Source: Moraxella oblonga NBRC 102422 (GTDB lineage Bacteria > Pseudomonadota > Gammaproteobacteria > Pseudomonadales > Moraxellaceae). Taken from it: a DNA stretch of 64,000 nt. Below the pieces are notes generated by a model. It saw only the letters and a list, made by a program, of their open reading frames with translations. It was not told the origin of the DNA and did no database searches. Shown here in pieces: positions 1 through 8,310 of this stretch; the stretch's first letter is position 1; every line of letters starts with the position of its first letter. The DNA lies in contig NZ_BCYQ01000009.1 of NCBI RefSeq assembly GCF_001598275.1, forward strand, positions 1-64,000, read 5' to 3'. The position numbers and the translations under genes were made by a program.

Positions 1-70
1 AAATAAGCAAGGAGGCAAACAAAATAGTAAGGTTGCCAAAAACATTGTCAATGCTACGATTGTGTTTTAA
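1..70 (+). CDS. C-terminal tail of an unidentified CDS (partial)
   Basis: The first 67 bases are open in the frame that ends with TAA at 68-70, giving about 22 residues ending in NATIVF. A bidirectional terminator follows, and the next gene (rpsI) runs towards it, which is what the end of a plus-strand gene would look like. The stretch is too short to identify, and an open frame of this length could arise by chance. Confidence 0.35.
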   Translation, partial: NKQGGKQNSKVAKNIVNATIVF

Positions 71-92
71 AAATAATATTTTATAGTATATG

Positions 93-121
93 CAAAAACC
101 CCGCATGGAGCAGGGTTTTTG
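93..121. terminator. Bidirectional intrinsic terminator
   Basis: Arms CAAAAACCCCGC (93-104) and GCAGGGTTTTTG (110-121) form a hairpin with one mismatch and T-rich ends on both strands. It lies 13 bases beyond the rpsI stop and ends the rplM-rpsI operon, and probably also the plus-strand gene entering from the left. Confidence 0.8.
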
Positions 122-134
122 TAAAGCATAAAAA

Positions 135-521
135 TTAACGCTTTGAGTATTGTGGGCGTTTGCGAGCTTTGTGCAGACCCAACTTTTTACGTTCAACTTC
201 ACGAGCATCACGAGTAACAAAACCAGCTGCTTTTAGGGCAGGTTTTAGGGTTTCGTCAGAGTCAATCAAGGCACGAGTAATGCCATGACGGATAGCACCT
301 GCTTGACCGCTTGCACCACCACCTGATACAGTGATGTATAGGTCATATTTATCCGTTACTTCCAAAAGCTCTAGGGGCTGACGCACCACCATGCGAGAAG
401 TCTCACGACCAAAGTATTCATCTAGGCTTTTGCCGTTGATGACGATGTTGCCAGTGCCTTTTGATAGGAAGACACGAGCGGTAGAAGTCTTACGACGACC
501 TGTTCCGTAATTCTTTTCCAT
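135..521 (-). CDS. rpsI: 30S ribosomal protein S9
   Basis: S9 (uS9) is a small-subunit protein whose basic C-terminal tail reaches the P-site tRNA. The 128-residue product has the usual length. It carries the N-terminal [13 protein letters not shown] block, the [19 protein letters not shown] block in the middle, and the diagnostic C-terminus RKRPQYSKR. It is the second gene of an rplM-rpsI operon, 10 bases after the rplM stop, the near-universal bacterial arrangement. A strong terminator follows. Confidence 0.98.
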   Translation of the reverse strand: MEKNYGTGRRKTSTARVFLSKGTGNIVINGKSLDEYFGRETSRMVVRQPLELLEVTDKYDLYITVSGGGASGQAGAIRHGITRALIDSDETLKPALKAAGFVTRDAREVERKKLGLHKARKRPQYSKR

Positions 522-531
522 GTGTATCTCC

Positions 532-963
532 TTAGATGTCTAGCACTTTTGGTTGTTGGGCGGTATGTGGGTGTTCGGTACCAGCATACAACTTCAACTT
601 CTTAATCATGGCATAACCAAGTGGACCTTTTGGTAGCATACCTTTAACGGCTTTGTGTAGCACGTCTTCTGGTTTGTGAGCCAAAAGTTTGGTGAAGTTA
701 GTTTCTTTGATGCCACCAGGATAACCAGTATGGCGGTAGTATTTTTTGTCTTGGGCTTTTTTACCAGTTACGGTAATTTTGTCCGCATTGATGACAATGA
801 TATAATCACCTGTATCAACGTGGGGCGTATATGATGGCTTGTGTTTGCCACGAAGACGAGAAGCGATTTCGCTTGCTAGACGACCTAGCGTTTTGCCTTC
901 GGCGTCCACAACATACCAGTCATGTACGACTTCAGCGGGTTTGGCACTGATAGTAGTAGTCAT
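532..963 (-). CDS. rplM: 50S ribosomal protein L13
   Basis: L13 (uL13) is an early-assembling large-subunit protein. The product has [17 protein letters not shown] near the N-terminus, the [12 protein letters not shown] strand, [12 protein letters not shown], and the C-terminal [13 protein letters not shown] signature. I start at the ATG at 963, which gives 143 residues beginning MTTTISAKP. An upstream in-frame ATG would add 13 residues with no counterpart in the family. It leads the rplM-rpsI operon and is divergent from dusB across about 210 bases. Confidence 0.97.
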   Translation of the reverse strand: MTTTISAKPAEVVHDWYVVDAEGKTLGRLASEIASRLRGKHKPSYTPHVDTGDYIIVINADKITVTGKKAQDKKYYRHTGYPGGIKETNFTKLLAHKPEDVLHKAVKGMLPKGPLGYAMIKKLKLYAGTEHPHTAQQPKVLDI

Positions 964-1124
964 TTGATAAAACCTATATAATTGAGTTTGAGAGTGAAGC
1001 AATCATCAAAACGTGAACTTTGATGGTTGCGAGAGTTGGGAAACGAAGGGCTCTCAAAAAACTTTTCAATTCTACTGGATTTGGCAGTAAAAAGCAAGTG
1101 CAATCTTATTTATTTTGCAAATAT

Positions 1125-1152
1125 TTGACAGTTATTCAAAATCCTTTAAAAT
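1125..1152 (+). promoter_or_regulatory. Probable sigma-70 promoter of dusB
   Basis: A perfect -35 TTGACA (1125-1130) is followed after 16 bases by TAAAAT (1147-1152). The start of transcription would fall near 1159, only about 11-17 bases before the dusB start, so the mRNA leader would be very short. Confidence 0.6.
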
Positions 1153-1175
1153 AAACCATTTTTTTATACGTGATT

Positions 1176-2165
1176 ATGACACACCTATTACTCACTCCTC
1201 TAAATGTTGGCAATCAAACCATCGCCAACCGTCTTATTGTAGCACCGATGGCAGGTGTTACCGATAACCCCTTTCGCCGTTTGTGCAAATCCTTTGGGGC
1301 AGGCTATGCCATCTCCGAGATGATGACGGCAGATAAGGCACTTTATGCCCACAAAAAATCGCTATTTCGTGCTGATTTTACAGGCGAAATTGACCCCATT
1401 TGTGCACAAATCGCTGGCGGTGATGTCAAAAAATTGTGCGAGGCTGCCCGCTTTCAAGTGGATAATGGGGCAAAAATCGTGGACATCAATATGGGTTGCC
1501 CTGCCAAAAAGGTCTATCGCAAGCTGGCAGGGTCGGCACTGCTACTGGATTTGGATTTGGTTGAGAAAATTTTAAATGCGGTGGTGGCAGCTGTTGATGT
1601 GCCAGTTACCCTAAAAACACGGCTTGGTGTGTATGATGGACAAGAAAATATTTTGACTGTGGCAAATCTTGCCCAAAATGCTGGCATTGCTGCCTTAACC
1701 ATTCACGGTCGCACAAAAGAACAAATGTACACAGGTACTGCTCGCTATGAGCTGATTAAAGAAGTTAAAGCCAATGCCAAAATTCCCATCATCGTCAATG
1801 GCGACATTGACAGCCCCCAAAAAGCCAAATGGGTGCAAGAATATACAAATGCCGATGCGGTGATGATAGGGCGGTCGGCACAGGGCAAGCCTTGGATTTT
1901 TAGGGAAATTCGCCATTATTTACAAACAGGTCAACCCCTGCCTGCCCCAAGCCTTGATGAGCTTCGCTTGGTTGTGCTTAGCCATCTTGATGAATTGTAT
2001 CGCTTTTATGGCGAATATTCAGGCGTGCGTATCGCTCGCAAGCATATTGCTTGGTACACAGGCGGTCTGCCAAGCTCCAATGCCTTTCGTGAGGCGATGT
2101 ATGCTTGCCAAAGCAGTAGTGAACAGTATCGGGCAGTTGATGATTTTTTAAAGGCGTTTGAATAG
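1176..2165 (+). CDS. dusB: tRNA-dihydrouridine synthase B
   Basis: A flavoenzyme (FMN, NADPH) that reduces specific uridines in the tRNA D-loop to dihydrouridine. The TIM-barrel domain shows APMAGVTDNPFR near the N-terminus, the DINMGCPAKKV loop carrying the catalytic Cys, TLKTRLG, TIHGRTKEQMY, and the FMN phosphate segment VNGDI and MIGRSAQGKPW. The C-terminal helical domain has YGEYSGVRIARKHIAWY, which points to DusB rather than DusA or DusC. About 329 residues. The start could be the GTG at 1170 or the ATG at 1176; neither has a clear Shine-Dalgarno sequence. In many gammaproteobacteria fis follows dusB, but here a convergent unrelated gene does. Confidence 0.95.
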   Translation: MTHLLLTPLNVGNQTIANRLIVAPMAGVTDNPFRRLCKSFGAGYAISEMMTADKALYAHKKSLFRADFTGEIDPICAQIAGGDVKKLCEAARFQVDNGAKIVDINMGCPAKKVYRKLAGSALLLDLDLVEKILNAVVAAVDVPVTLKTRLGVYDGQENILTVANLAQNAGIAALTIHGRTKEQMYTGTARYELIKEVKANAKIPIIVNGDIDSPQKAKWVQEYTNADAVMIGRSAQGKPWIFREIRHYLQTGQPLPAPSLDELRLVVLSHLDELYRFYGEYSGVRIARKHIAWYTGGLPSSNAFREAMYACQSSSEQYRAVDDFLKAFE

Positions 2166-2177
2166 TGGTCTACTTAT

Positions 2178-2888
2178 CTATGTTTTGTTAGGGTTGTCTT
2201 TTTCGGTAATGATGTTGGCATTGGGGTCGCCAAAACTTAATATCTCTCCAAAATTAGGCTGTGCTTTGATGAGTAATTGTTCAGGTAGGGTTTGGGCATG
2301 GGTAATTTGGATTTTTTTGATTTTATTTTTGATACTTTCAGGAAACCAACGACCAATTTCTAAATAAATAAAATTGCCTTTATATTCAATAAAGGGCTTG
2401 CCTTTTAATTTGGGTGATAGGCTCAATAAAAAAGGCAAAGGGTCTTTTTTAAGTAGGGTGCGATATAGTTTAATGGCGTGTTTTATGGCAAATGATTTGT
2501 ACCATTTTTTTGCATATAAATCAACAATCTGCGTATCGGATATTTGCTCAAAAACAACCTGCTGAATGTATTTGTCGGCTCTAATTTGAACAAGACGAAA
2601 ATCAGCATAAACAGACAAATACAATCCCAAAAAATTGGCAGTGCAATAAAGTCGCATTGAGTTATCAGATAATTGCAATTTCAAATCTAACAACAATCCC
2701 ACATTTTTTACTACAAATTGTGCCAATGCGTCATTAATCTGTTGCTCGCTGACGGTGATAAGAAATTCATCAGTCAGATTATTTGTGGCAGTTGCATAAT
2801 TATGTTTGAGTGTATTTAAGTTATTTTGCCAACTATTTAACAAATTGGCAAAAGCGTGGTCATTGATTGGTGTAGATTGGGTATTCAT
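2178..2888 (-). CDS. Hypothetical protein downstream of lysA
   Basis: A 236-residue protein I do not recognise. It has no signal peptide or membrane segment. The N-terminal half is polar and helical, the middle has alternating hydrophobic stretches (GLYLSVYADFRLVQI), and a KKDPLPFLLSLSPKLKGKPF segment lies near residue 160. Its ATG directly follows the lysA stop (2888/2889), so the two are probably translated together. It converges on dusB with a 12-base gap. The tight coupling makes it a real gene; no function can be inferred. Confidence 0.75.
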   Translation of the reverse strand: MNTQSTPINDHAFANLLNSWQNNLNTLKHNYATATNNLTDEFLITVSEQQINDALAQFVVKNVGLLLDLKLQLSDNSMRLYCTANFLGLYLSVYADFRLVQIRADKYIQQVVFEQISDTQIVDLYAKKWYKSFAIKHAIKLYRTLLKKDPLPFLLSLSPKLKGKPFIEYKGNFIYLEIGRWFPESIKNKIKKIQITHAQTLPEQLLIKAQPNFGEILSFGDPNANIITEKDNPNKT

Positions 2889-4205
2889 TTAGATATGCTC
2901 GCCTTGCCACAGACATTCTAAAGTTTCACGCTCACGTACGATACGGTGTGTGCCGTTGTCGCATAGGATTTCAGCAGGTCTAGGGCGAGTATTGTAGTTG
3001 CTTGCCATGACAAAACCATAAGCGCCAGCCCCTGTTATGGCAAGTGTATCGCCAACTTGTAAGGATAAGGTGCGATTTTTTGCCAAAAAGTCTGATGATT
3101 CACACACAGAGCCAACAATATCCCACACTTGAGGGGTGGTATCATTTGCCAAATCGGTAGGTATGACCGCCATGACCGAGCCATATAGGGCAGGTCTGAT
3201 GAGTTCGGACATGGAGGCATCTACGATGGCAAAGTTCTTGTGTTCTGTAGGTTTTAATACATCTACATTGGTTAATAAAACACCTGCATTGGCACTGATA
3301 TTGCGACCAGGTTCTAAATGTAATCCCAACCCATATCTTTCTTGTAAATCAAGCAGTTTGGGCAATAAGGCGTTGGCGTATTCACTCACACTTGCAGGGT
3401 TTTCGTTTGTATAACGTACGCCCAAACCGCCACCCAAATCCACATGACGCAAGGAAATGCCAATGGCAAAAAGCTCATCAATTAATTTGGCAAATTTATC
3501 CAAAGTGTCCACAAATGGCTGAATTTGGGTGAGTTGTGAGCCAATGTGGCAATCAATACCGACAATCTCAATGCTGGGCAAGTTTTTGGCAAAACGGTAG
3601 GCTTCTATGGCGTTGTCGTGGCTGATGCCAAATTTGTTGTCTTTTAGCCCTGTGGAAATGTAAGGGTGGGTTTTGGCATCTACATCTGGGTTGATGCGTA
3701 GGGCAATGGGGGCGACTTTACCCAACTTTGTGGCAACTTCGCTGATGAGTTTAATTTCACTGATGGCTTCTACATTAAAGCACCCAATCCCTGCATTGAG
3801 AGCGGTGGCGATGTCGTCTGCTGTCTTGCCTACGCCTGAATAGACGACTTTTTGGGCTTGACCGCCTGCTTTTAACACCCGAGCCAGCTCACCGATGGAG
3901 ACAATGTCAAAACCTGCCCCTGCATTGGCAAGCGTGGCTAGTATGGCTAGGTTGGAGTTGGATTTGACTGCATAGCAAATATGTACGTCATTTAAGGCGT
4001 TAAAACTTTCTACATAGGCTTGATAATTGGCGAGTAGGGCGTTTTTGCTATATACATAAAGCGGTGTGCCATAGGTTTGGGTGAGAGTTTTTGTGCTTAC
4101 ATTATCTATAAAAAGTGTGTTATTTTGGTAATCAATGAATGGTAAATCTGCCACACAAGCAGTGGGTTCTAAGGTTAAAATTGGGTATTCAATGTCATTT
4201 GCCAT
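2889..4205 (-). CDS. lysA: Diaminopimelate decarboxylase
   Basis: PLP enzyme for the last step of lysine synthesis, decarboxylating meso-diaminopimelate to L-lysine. The 438-residue product carries the PLP lysine in CYAVKSNSN (K81), the HIGSQ motif, the glycine loop GGGLGVRY, EPGR for phosphate binding, and the active-site GSVCESSDF, all of the fold III alanine racemase/decarboxylase family. It begins about 20 residues earlier than many homologues but no better internal start is visible. It heads a two-gene unit with the hypothetical gene downstream. Confidence 0.96.
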   Translation of the reverse strand: MANDIEYPILTLEPTACVADLPFIDYQNNTLFIDNVSTKTLTQTYGTPLYVYSKNALLANYQAYVESFNALNDVHICYAVKSNSNLAILATLANAGAGFDIVSIGELARVLKAGGQAQKVVYSGVGKTADDIATALNAGIGCFNVEAISEIKLISEVATKLGKVAPIALRINPDVDAKTHPYISTGLKDNKFGISHDNAIEAYRFAKNLPSIEIVGIDCHIGSQLTQIQPFVDTLDKFAKLIDELFAIGISLRHVDLGGGLGVRYTNENPASVSEYANALLPKLLDLQERYGLGLHLEPGRNISANAGVLLTNVDVLKPTEHKNFAIVDASMSELIRPALYGSVMAVIPTDLANDTTPQVWDIVGSVCESSDFLAKNRTLSLQVGDTLAITGAGAYGFVMASNYNTRPRPAEILCDNGTHRIVRERETLECLWQGEHI

Positions 4206-4401
4206 GTGTGTTTGTCCAAAAATAAATTGATGATTGGGCTTATTTTAACAAAAAAATGGAAAATTTGCCATTTTCATTTTTTTAAAATGGTTTTGTCCCA
4301 TTTGAATCTTGTATAACCGATTGATTTGCAAAGGGTGAATACAACCCTTTCCCATAATTCTAAACATAACTATTGTTTAATCAATAGGTTATATTTTTGA
4401 G

Positions 4402-4432
4402 TTGAGATTGGGTGAATTTTTTATGATAAAAT
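4402..4432 (+). promoter_or_regulatory. Probable promoter of ubiA
   Basis: A -35-like TTGAGA (4402-4407) is followed by an extended -10, TGATAAAAT (4424-4432). The 19-base spacing is loose, but the TGN extension compensates. It sits about 30 bases before the ubiA ATG. Confidence 0.45.
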
Positions 4433-4460
4433 AGCTCAAAATTTCTTTGCCCACATTGTT

Positions 4461-5363
4461 ATGACTAATTATACTTATACTTTTAAAGATAAATTCATCG
4501 CATGGTTACAACTAACCCGCTTTGACCGTCCGATTGGAACGGAGCTTTTGCTGTACCCAACTTTATGGGCATTGTTTTTGGCAAATGCAGGCGTGGGGAG
4601 GTTACCAAGTGTCAAACTCATCGTGATTTTTACGTTGGGGGCGATACTTATGAGAGCGTCTGGCTGTGCGATTAATGATTTTGCTGACCGCAAGGTTGAT
4701 GGCAAGGTCAAACGCACCAAAAATCGCCCCCTAGCTGATGGGCGATTGTCCGCACGCATAGCGGTGGCGACTTTTGTGGGATTGTCACTATTGTCAGCGT
4801 GTTTGCTCTTTTTTTTGCCGATACAAGTGTTTTATTGGTCGTTTGGGGCGGTTGTGTTGGCGTTTGTTTATCCATTTATGAAACGTTACACACATCTGCC
4901 ACAAGTGGTATTGGCTATGGCATTTGGGTGGGCTGTTCCGATGGTATATGTGGCAAGCATAGGTGTGGTGGATAGATGGGGCTGGCTTGTATTTGTTGCT
5001 TATATGTGTTGGACGGTGGCATATGATACGGCTTATGCGATGTGCGACCGTGATGATGATGTAAAAATTGGGGTCAAATCCACTGCCATTTTGTTTGGGC
5101 GGTATGATGTGGCGATAATTATGGCGTTGCAGGCGTGTTTTGTGGGGTTGATGACAGTAGTGCTGTGGCATTATTTTGCTGATGTGGTGGGTGTGTGGGC
5201 AGTTGCGGGGTTAACTCCTGTGATACTGATGGTGGTGTATCAATATGGGCTTATCAAAAATCGTGAACGTTTAAGCTGTTTTCAAGCCTTTTTGCATAAT
5301 GCGTGGGTGGGGCGGTATGTATTTGTATTGACGGCGGTGTTGGCGGTGGTGCAAAATGGGTAA
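4461..5363 (+). CDS. ubiA: 4-hydroxybenzoate octaprenyltransferase
   Basis: Integral-membrane prenyltransferase that attaches the polyprenyl tail to 4-hydroxybenzoate in ubiquinone synthesis. The 300-residue protein has multiple hydrophobic helices and both Asp-rich motifs: [20 protein letters not shown] near residue 70, and [18 protein letters not shown] near residue 190. These bind the Mg-diphosphate of the prenyl donor. LTRFDRPIG at the N-terminus is also typical. It is a single gene with its own promoter, convergent with vapC at a 2-base gap. Confidence 0.96.
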   Translation: MTNYTYTFKDKFIAWLQLTRFDRPIGTELLLYPTLWALFLANAGVGRLPSVKLIVIFTLGAILMRASGCAINDFADRKVDGKVKRTKNRPLADGRLSARIAVATFVGLSLLSACLLFFLPIQVFYWSFGAVVLAFVYPFMKRYTHLPQVVLAMAFGWAVPMVYVASIGVVDRWGWLVFVAYMCWTVAYDTAYAMCDRDDDVKIGVKSTAILFGRYDVAIIMALQACFVGLMTVVLWHYFADVVGVWAVAGLTPVILMVVYQYGLIKNRERLSCFQAFLHNAWVGRYVFVLTAVLAVVQNG

Positions 5364-5365
5364 AA

Positions 5366-5764
5366 TCATAATGCTAACTTTAATCCCAAATGCTTGCAAA
5401 ATGGTAAAAAATCGCTATCTGAAAATAACAACGGTAAATCCTGCTGAATACAAAATCCCGCTATCATCACATGATTGCTTTTTATTGTGTTAATACCTTG
5501 CTTTCTTAATGTGCGATGATAATCGGCATAAATGATAGCGTTGTCTTTATTGATGATGTTAAAAATGGGTAAATTTGATAAGGCGGATTTTGCAGATAGG
5601 TAATCTTTATCGTTTTTAAAACCTTGTAAAACTTCCATTAAAATCAAATCACAAATACCAATTTGATTAAATTTTAAGACATTGTCCAAAAATTCACAAT
5701 GAGTGGTATCTTTACCGTTAAAATAATCAATCCAAACGCTTGTATCTACAATTATCATATTCAT
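5366..5764 (-). CDS. vapC: VapC-type PIN-domain toxin with a substituted catalytic residue
   Basis: PIN-domain RNase toxin of a VapBC module. MNMIIVDTSVWIDYF at the N-terminus holds the first acidic ligand (D7); LILMEVLQGF holds E44; FSDSDF near the C-terminus holds D118. In the third catalytic block, where the family reads IDxLIA, this protein reads NHVMIA, so Asp is His98 (CAT codon, one base from GAT). The toxin may therefore be weak or inactive. I start at ATG 5764, which has AAGG about 10 bases upstream and avoids overlapping the antitoxin; an earlier in-frame ATG exists at 5797. About 132 residues, the usual length. It lies last in the order mnmA, HTH-vapB, vapC. Confidence 0.85.
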   Translation of the reverse strand: MNMIIVDTSVWIDYFNGKDTTHCEFLDNVLKFNQIGICDLILMEVLQGFKNDKDYLSAKSALSNLPIFNIINKDNAIIYADYHRTLRKQGINTIKSNHVMIAGFCIQQDLPLLFSDSDFLPFCKHLGLKLAL

Positions 5765-5783
5765 GCTCAACGCCTTATCGTAT

Positions 5784-5984
5784 TTATGCCAAATCATTTT
5801 CCCAATCTAGCTTACCACGCAAAGCACGGATATTTTCTTGGGCGTGCATGGTGATAAAAAATTGCAAGGCAGTTTCTATGGTTTTGTCTTTATCTAAATT
5901 GGTAATGGCAATGGCTTGGTTAAGCAAAATGTTGTCAATATTGGCATTGTTAAATTGTGTATTATCAAATTGTATTTTGGTCAT
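5784..5984 (-). CDS. vapB: VapB-like antitoxin (can start inside the broken HTH-VapB gene)
   Basis: The C-terminal part matches the small VapB antitoxins paired with this VapC type: an amphipathic helix (KTIETALQFFITMHAQ) followed by IRALRGKLDWENDLA, the segment that usually fills the PIN active site. I place a possible start at ATG 5984 (MTKIQFD), preceded by GGTAAAGGTG, which gives about 66 residues, a normal VapB length. Upstream in the same frame lies the end of an HTH domain. The stop is 19 bases before vapC. Whether this internal start is used is inference; the same frame is open up to an ATG at 6044. Confidence 0.65.
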   Translation of the reverse strand: MTKIQFDNTQFNNANIDNILLNQAIAITNLDKDKTIETALQFFITMHAQENIRALRGKLDWENDLA

Positions 5985-6178
5985 TTCACCTTTACCTGTT
6001 AAAATCCAATTTATGTCCAATCCATAAGCATTAGATATTAACAATGCACCACTTTTTGATAAACCACGATGAACCCAATTATTGATAGTTTGGGGTGGTT
6101 TACCAATTTTTTAGCAATTTGTGTTGTGCTGTTGTGTCCAACCGCATGAAAAACCCTTTGCATTGTTTCGTGCGTCAT
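5784..6178 (-). pseudogene. HTH (XRE/phage repressor-like)-VapB fusion gene with a one-base frameshift
   Basis: Reading from ATG 6178, the first frame gives MTHETMQRVFHAVGHNSTTQ IAKK and then goes out of register. The next frame resumes GKPPQTINNWVHRGLSKSG, then LDINWILTGKGEM, a typical repressor HTH ending in the W-L-x-G-x-G motif, then the VapB part. The shift maps to the T-run at 6107-6112 (six A on the coding strand); a seventh A would restore a single protein of about 130 residues with an intact HTH. The ATG lies 6 bases after the mnmA stop. It could be a true mutation, a phase-variable run or a sequencing error. Confidence 0.7.
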
Positions 6179-6184
6179 TGTTTG

Positions 6185-7327
6185 TTACCCCACCTTCGCA
6201 TCACACCAATCAATCACGCCCCCACCCAAACACACATCACCATCATAAAATACCACCGATTGTCCTGCCGTTACTGCTCGTTGGGGGGTATCAAAGACCA
6301 CACGCACTTTATCATTTTCAAGATAGACGGTGCAGTCTTGGTCGGGCTGGCGATAGCGGGTTTTTGCGACAAGTTTTGCTCCATGGGTAGGAGGGGCAAC
6401 CACCCAGTCAAGTTTATAAGCCGTTAATTCCTTGCTCATCAGATAGGGGTGTTCGTGCCCTTGTCCAACGATTAGGCGGTTATTTTCTAAATCTTTGTGC
6501 AATACAAACCATGGTTCTTCTGGGCGATTTGCCACGCCTCCAATGCCAATACCGCCTCGTTGTCCTAGTGTATAATACATCAAACCATCGTGTGTACCAA
6601 GCCTCATACCATCATCGGTGTAAATGTCGCCTTGTTTGGCAGGCAGGTAGGTTTGCAAGAAATCTTTAAATTTACGCTCACCGATAAAGCAAATGCCTGT
6701 ACTGTCTTTTTTCTTGGCGGTGGCAAGTTCATATTTTTCCGCTATCGCACGTACTTGGCTTTTTTCAAGTTCGCCAACAGGAAACAACGTTTTGGCGATT
6801 TTGTCGCCCCCAACCGCATGCAAAAAATAACTTTGGTCTTTATTGGTGTCTAGTCCACGAAGCAGGTGAGCCTGTCCGTCCGTCTCAAAACTTCGGCGAG
6901 TATAATGTCCTGTGGCGATATAATCCGCTCCAAGTGTTAAGGCATAATCCAAAAAGGCTTTGAACTTGACTTCTTTGTTACACAAAATATCAGGATTGGG
7001 GGTACGACCTGCTTGATATTCTTGTAAAAAATGCTCAAAAACATTATCCCAGTACTCCGCCGAAAAGTTGGCGGTGTGTAATGGTATGCCAATTCTGTCT
7101 GCTACCGCCTGTGCGTCCGCAAGGTCAGTCATGGCGGTGCAGTATTCGGTGCCGTCATCTTCTTCCCAGTTTTTCATGAATAGACCTTCAACAATAAAGC
7201 CGGCTTCCTTCAACAAAACGGCTGATACCGAGCTGTCCACACCGCCAGACATGCCGACGATGACTTTGATTTGGTTGGGGTTTTTGTTGTGAAATTGGGC
7301 AACATCAGATAGGCGGTAGGGATTCAT
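6185..7327 (-). CDS. mnmA: tRNA-specific 2-thiouridylase
   Basis: Catalyses sulfur transfer to the wobble uridine (s2U34) of tRNA Glu, Gln and Lys, using ATP and a sulfur relay. The product has 380 residues. The PP-loop [10 protein letters not shown] lies near residue 25, [13 protein letters not shown] follows, the first catalytic Cys is in [12 protein letters not shown], and the second in [12 protein letters not shown]. The C-terminal segment [18 protein letters not shown] is also typical. With mnmC and a tRNA-Glu gene elsewhere in the window it serves the same wobble modification. A toxin-antitoxin remnant follows on the same strand. Confidence 0.97.
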   Translation of the reverse strand: MNPYRLSDVAQFHNKNPNQIKVIVGMSGGVDSSVSAVLLKEAGFIVEGLFMKNWEEDDGTEYCTAMTDLADAQAVADRIGIPLHTANFSAEYWDNVFEHFLQEYQAGRTPNPDILCNKEVKFKAFLDYALTLGADYIATGHYTRRSFETDGQAHLLRGLDTNKDQSYFLHAVGGDKIAKTLFPVGELEKSQVRAIAEKYELATAKKKDSTGICFIGERKFKDFLQTYLPAKQGDIYTDDGMRLGTHDGLMYYTLGQRGGIGIGGVANRPEEPWFVLHKDLENNRLIVGQGHEHPYLMSKELTAYKLDWVVAPPTHGAKLVAKTRYRQPDQDCTVYLENDKVRVVFDTPQRAVTAGQSVVFYDGDVCLGGGVIDWCDAKVG

Positions 7328-7412
7328 GTTTTTTACTTGGTTAAAAAATTGGAAAATTTATGGGGTATTTTTTGAGATTTGCAAGGCTGTTTAAAAATTA
7401 TCTTAAAATTTC

Positions 7413-7441
7413 TTGCTTTTTATGATAAAAATGGATAAAAT
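7413..7441 (+). promoter_or_regulatory. Probable promoter of rplU-rpmA
   Basis: TTGCTT (7413-7418) and TAAAAT (7436-7441) are separated by 17 bases. Transcription would start near 7448, leaving a leader of about 75 bases before rplU. Confidence 0.55.
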
Positions 7442-7460
7442 AGTCATTTATTTTGTCCTA

Positions 7461-7501
7461 GTCGTGTTCGTTAGTAAGTGCTATCAAGGGGTAGCCACGA
7501 C
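7461..7501 (+). promoter_or_regulatory. Structured leader of rplU (possible r-protein autoregulatory element)
   Basis: Within the predicted rplU 5-prime leader, GTCGTG (7461-7466) pairs with CACGAC (7496-7501), enclosing a smaller hairpin with GCTA and TAGC arms. Leaders of ribosomal protein operons often bind their own product. The structure is visible; the regulatory role is inference. Confidence 0.3.
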
Positions 7502-7524
7502 ACACAGGTTTATCGGAGAATGCG

Positions 7525-7836
7525 ATGTACGCAGTAATCAAAAGTGGCGGTAAACAACACCGTGTACAAGTTGGTGAAACTCTAAAAGTTGAACTTCTTA
7601 AAGCAGAAGTTGGTGCTTCTTTGAACATCGAAGAAGTGCTTATGATTGTTAATGGTGCTGATGTGAAAATCGGTCAGCCTGTGGTTGTTGGTGCTAGCGT
7701 GGTTGCAGAAGTGGTTTCTCACGGTCGTGGCAAGAAGGTTCGCATTGTGAAACACCGTCGCCGTAAGCACTACCACAAAGAGCAAGGTCATCGTCAATGG
7801 TATACCGAGCTTAAAATCAACGCAATCAATGGTTAA
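7525..7836 (+). CDS. rplU: 50S ribosomal protein L21
   Basis: L21 (bL21) binds 23S rRNA in the large subunit. The 103-residue protein begins [19 protein letters not shown] and ends with the basic tract [21 protein letters not shown], both diagnostic, and has the usual length. GGAGAATGCG just before the ATG supplies the ribosome binding site. It forms an operon with rpmA 42 bases downstream. Confidence 0.98.
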   Translation: MYAVIKSGGKQHRVQVGETLKVELLKAEVGASLNIEEVLMIVNGADVKIGQPVVVGASVVAEVVSHGRGKKVRIVKHRRRKHYHKEQGHRQWYTELKINAING

Positions 7837-7878
7837 TTTACATACTTTTAGCTAAAAGTATTCACAGGAGATATTCTC

Positions 7879-8136
7879 ATGGCAACTAAAAAAGCTGGTG
7901 GTTCCACCAAAAACGGTCGCGACTCTAACCCAAAAATGCTTGGTGTAAAAGTATTTGGCGGTCAAGGCGTTATCGCAGGTAACATCATCGTTCGTCAGCG
8001 TGGCACAGAGTTTCACGCAGGTGAAGGCGTAGGTATGGGTCGTGATCACACCCTATTTGCCCTGACTGATGGTATTGTCAAATTTGAAAAGAAAGGTGAA
8101 TTCGGTCGCCGTTACGTATCTGTTGTTGGCGAATAA
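7879..8136 (+). CDS. rpmA: 50S ribosomal protein L27
   Basis: L27 (bL27) has an N-terminal tail that reaches the peptidyl transferase centre. The 85-residue protein has [19 protein letters not shown], then [40 protein letters not shown] and [15 protein letters not shown]. The Shine-Dalgarno sequence AGGAG lies before the ATG. It is second in the rplU operon. The obgE gene that often follows rpmA is instead about 3 kb away, beyond an accessory element and two membrane or exported-protein genes. Confidence 0.98.
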   Translation: MATKKAGGSTKNGRDSNPKMLGVKVFGGQGVIAGNIIVRQRGTEFHAGEGVGMGRDHTLFALTDGIVKFEKKGEFGRRYVSVVGE

Positions 8137-8156
8137 TTAGCCAAAAACCTCACACA

Positions 8157-8189
8157 AAATCCCACAAGTGCAAACTGGTGGGATTTTTG
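8157..8189 (+). terminator. Intrinsic terminator of rplU-rpmA
   Basis: AAATCCCAC (8157-8165) pairs with GTGGGATTT starting at 8178, followed by a run of T. It lies about 20 bases after the rpmA stop. Confidence 0.8.
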
Positions 8190-8207
8190 TTTGGGTGATT
8201 AAAATTT

Positions 8208-8236
8208 ATTTAACATAATCCTAATTTATGCGAATT
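8208..8236 (-). other. XerC/XerD (dif-like) recombination site, left copy
   Basis: On the minus strand the site reads AATTCGCATAA (XerC arm), a 7-base spacer, then TTATGTTAAAT (XerD arm). The XerD arm is identical to the E. coli dif arm and the XerC arm keeps the core CGCATAA. The spacer is one base longer than the usual 6. It is inverted relative to the right copy at 9577-9604. No KOPS or GC-skew data are available to say whether it is the chromosomal dif. Confidence 0.65.
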
Positions 8237-8310
8237 GTTTTTTGTAATATTTTGTAAATTGTTGTATGTTCAATGTATTTATAAAATATTAACAAAAGAA
8301 TGTACAATGA

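Noticed and set aside
8208..8236. Chromosomal dif of this organism
   Set aside because: The spacer is 7 bases, an inverted second copy is nearby, and the location is beside rpmA. It could still be dif, but the evidence favours an element-associated site.
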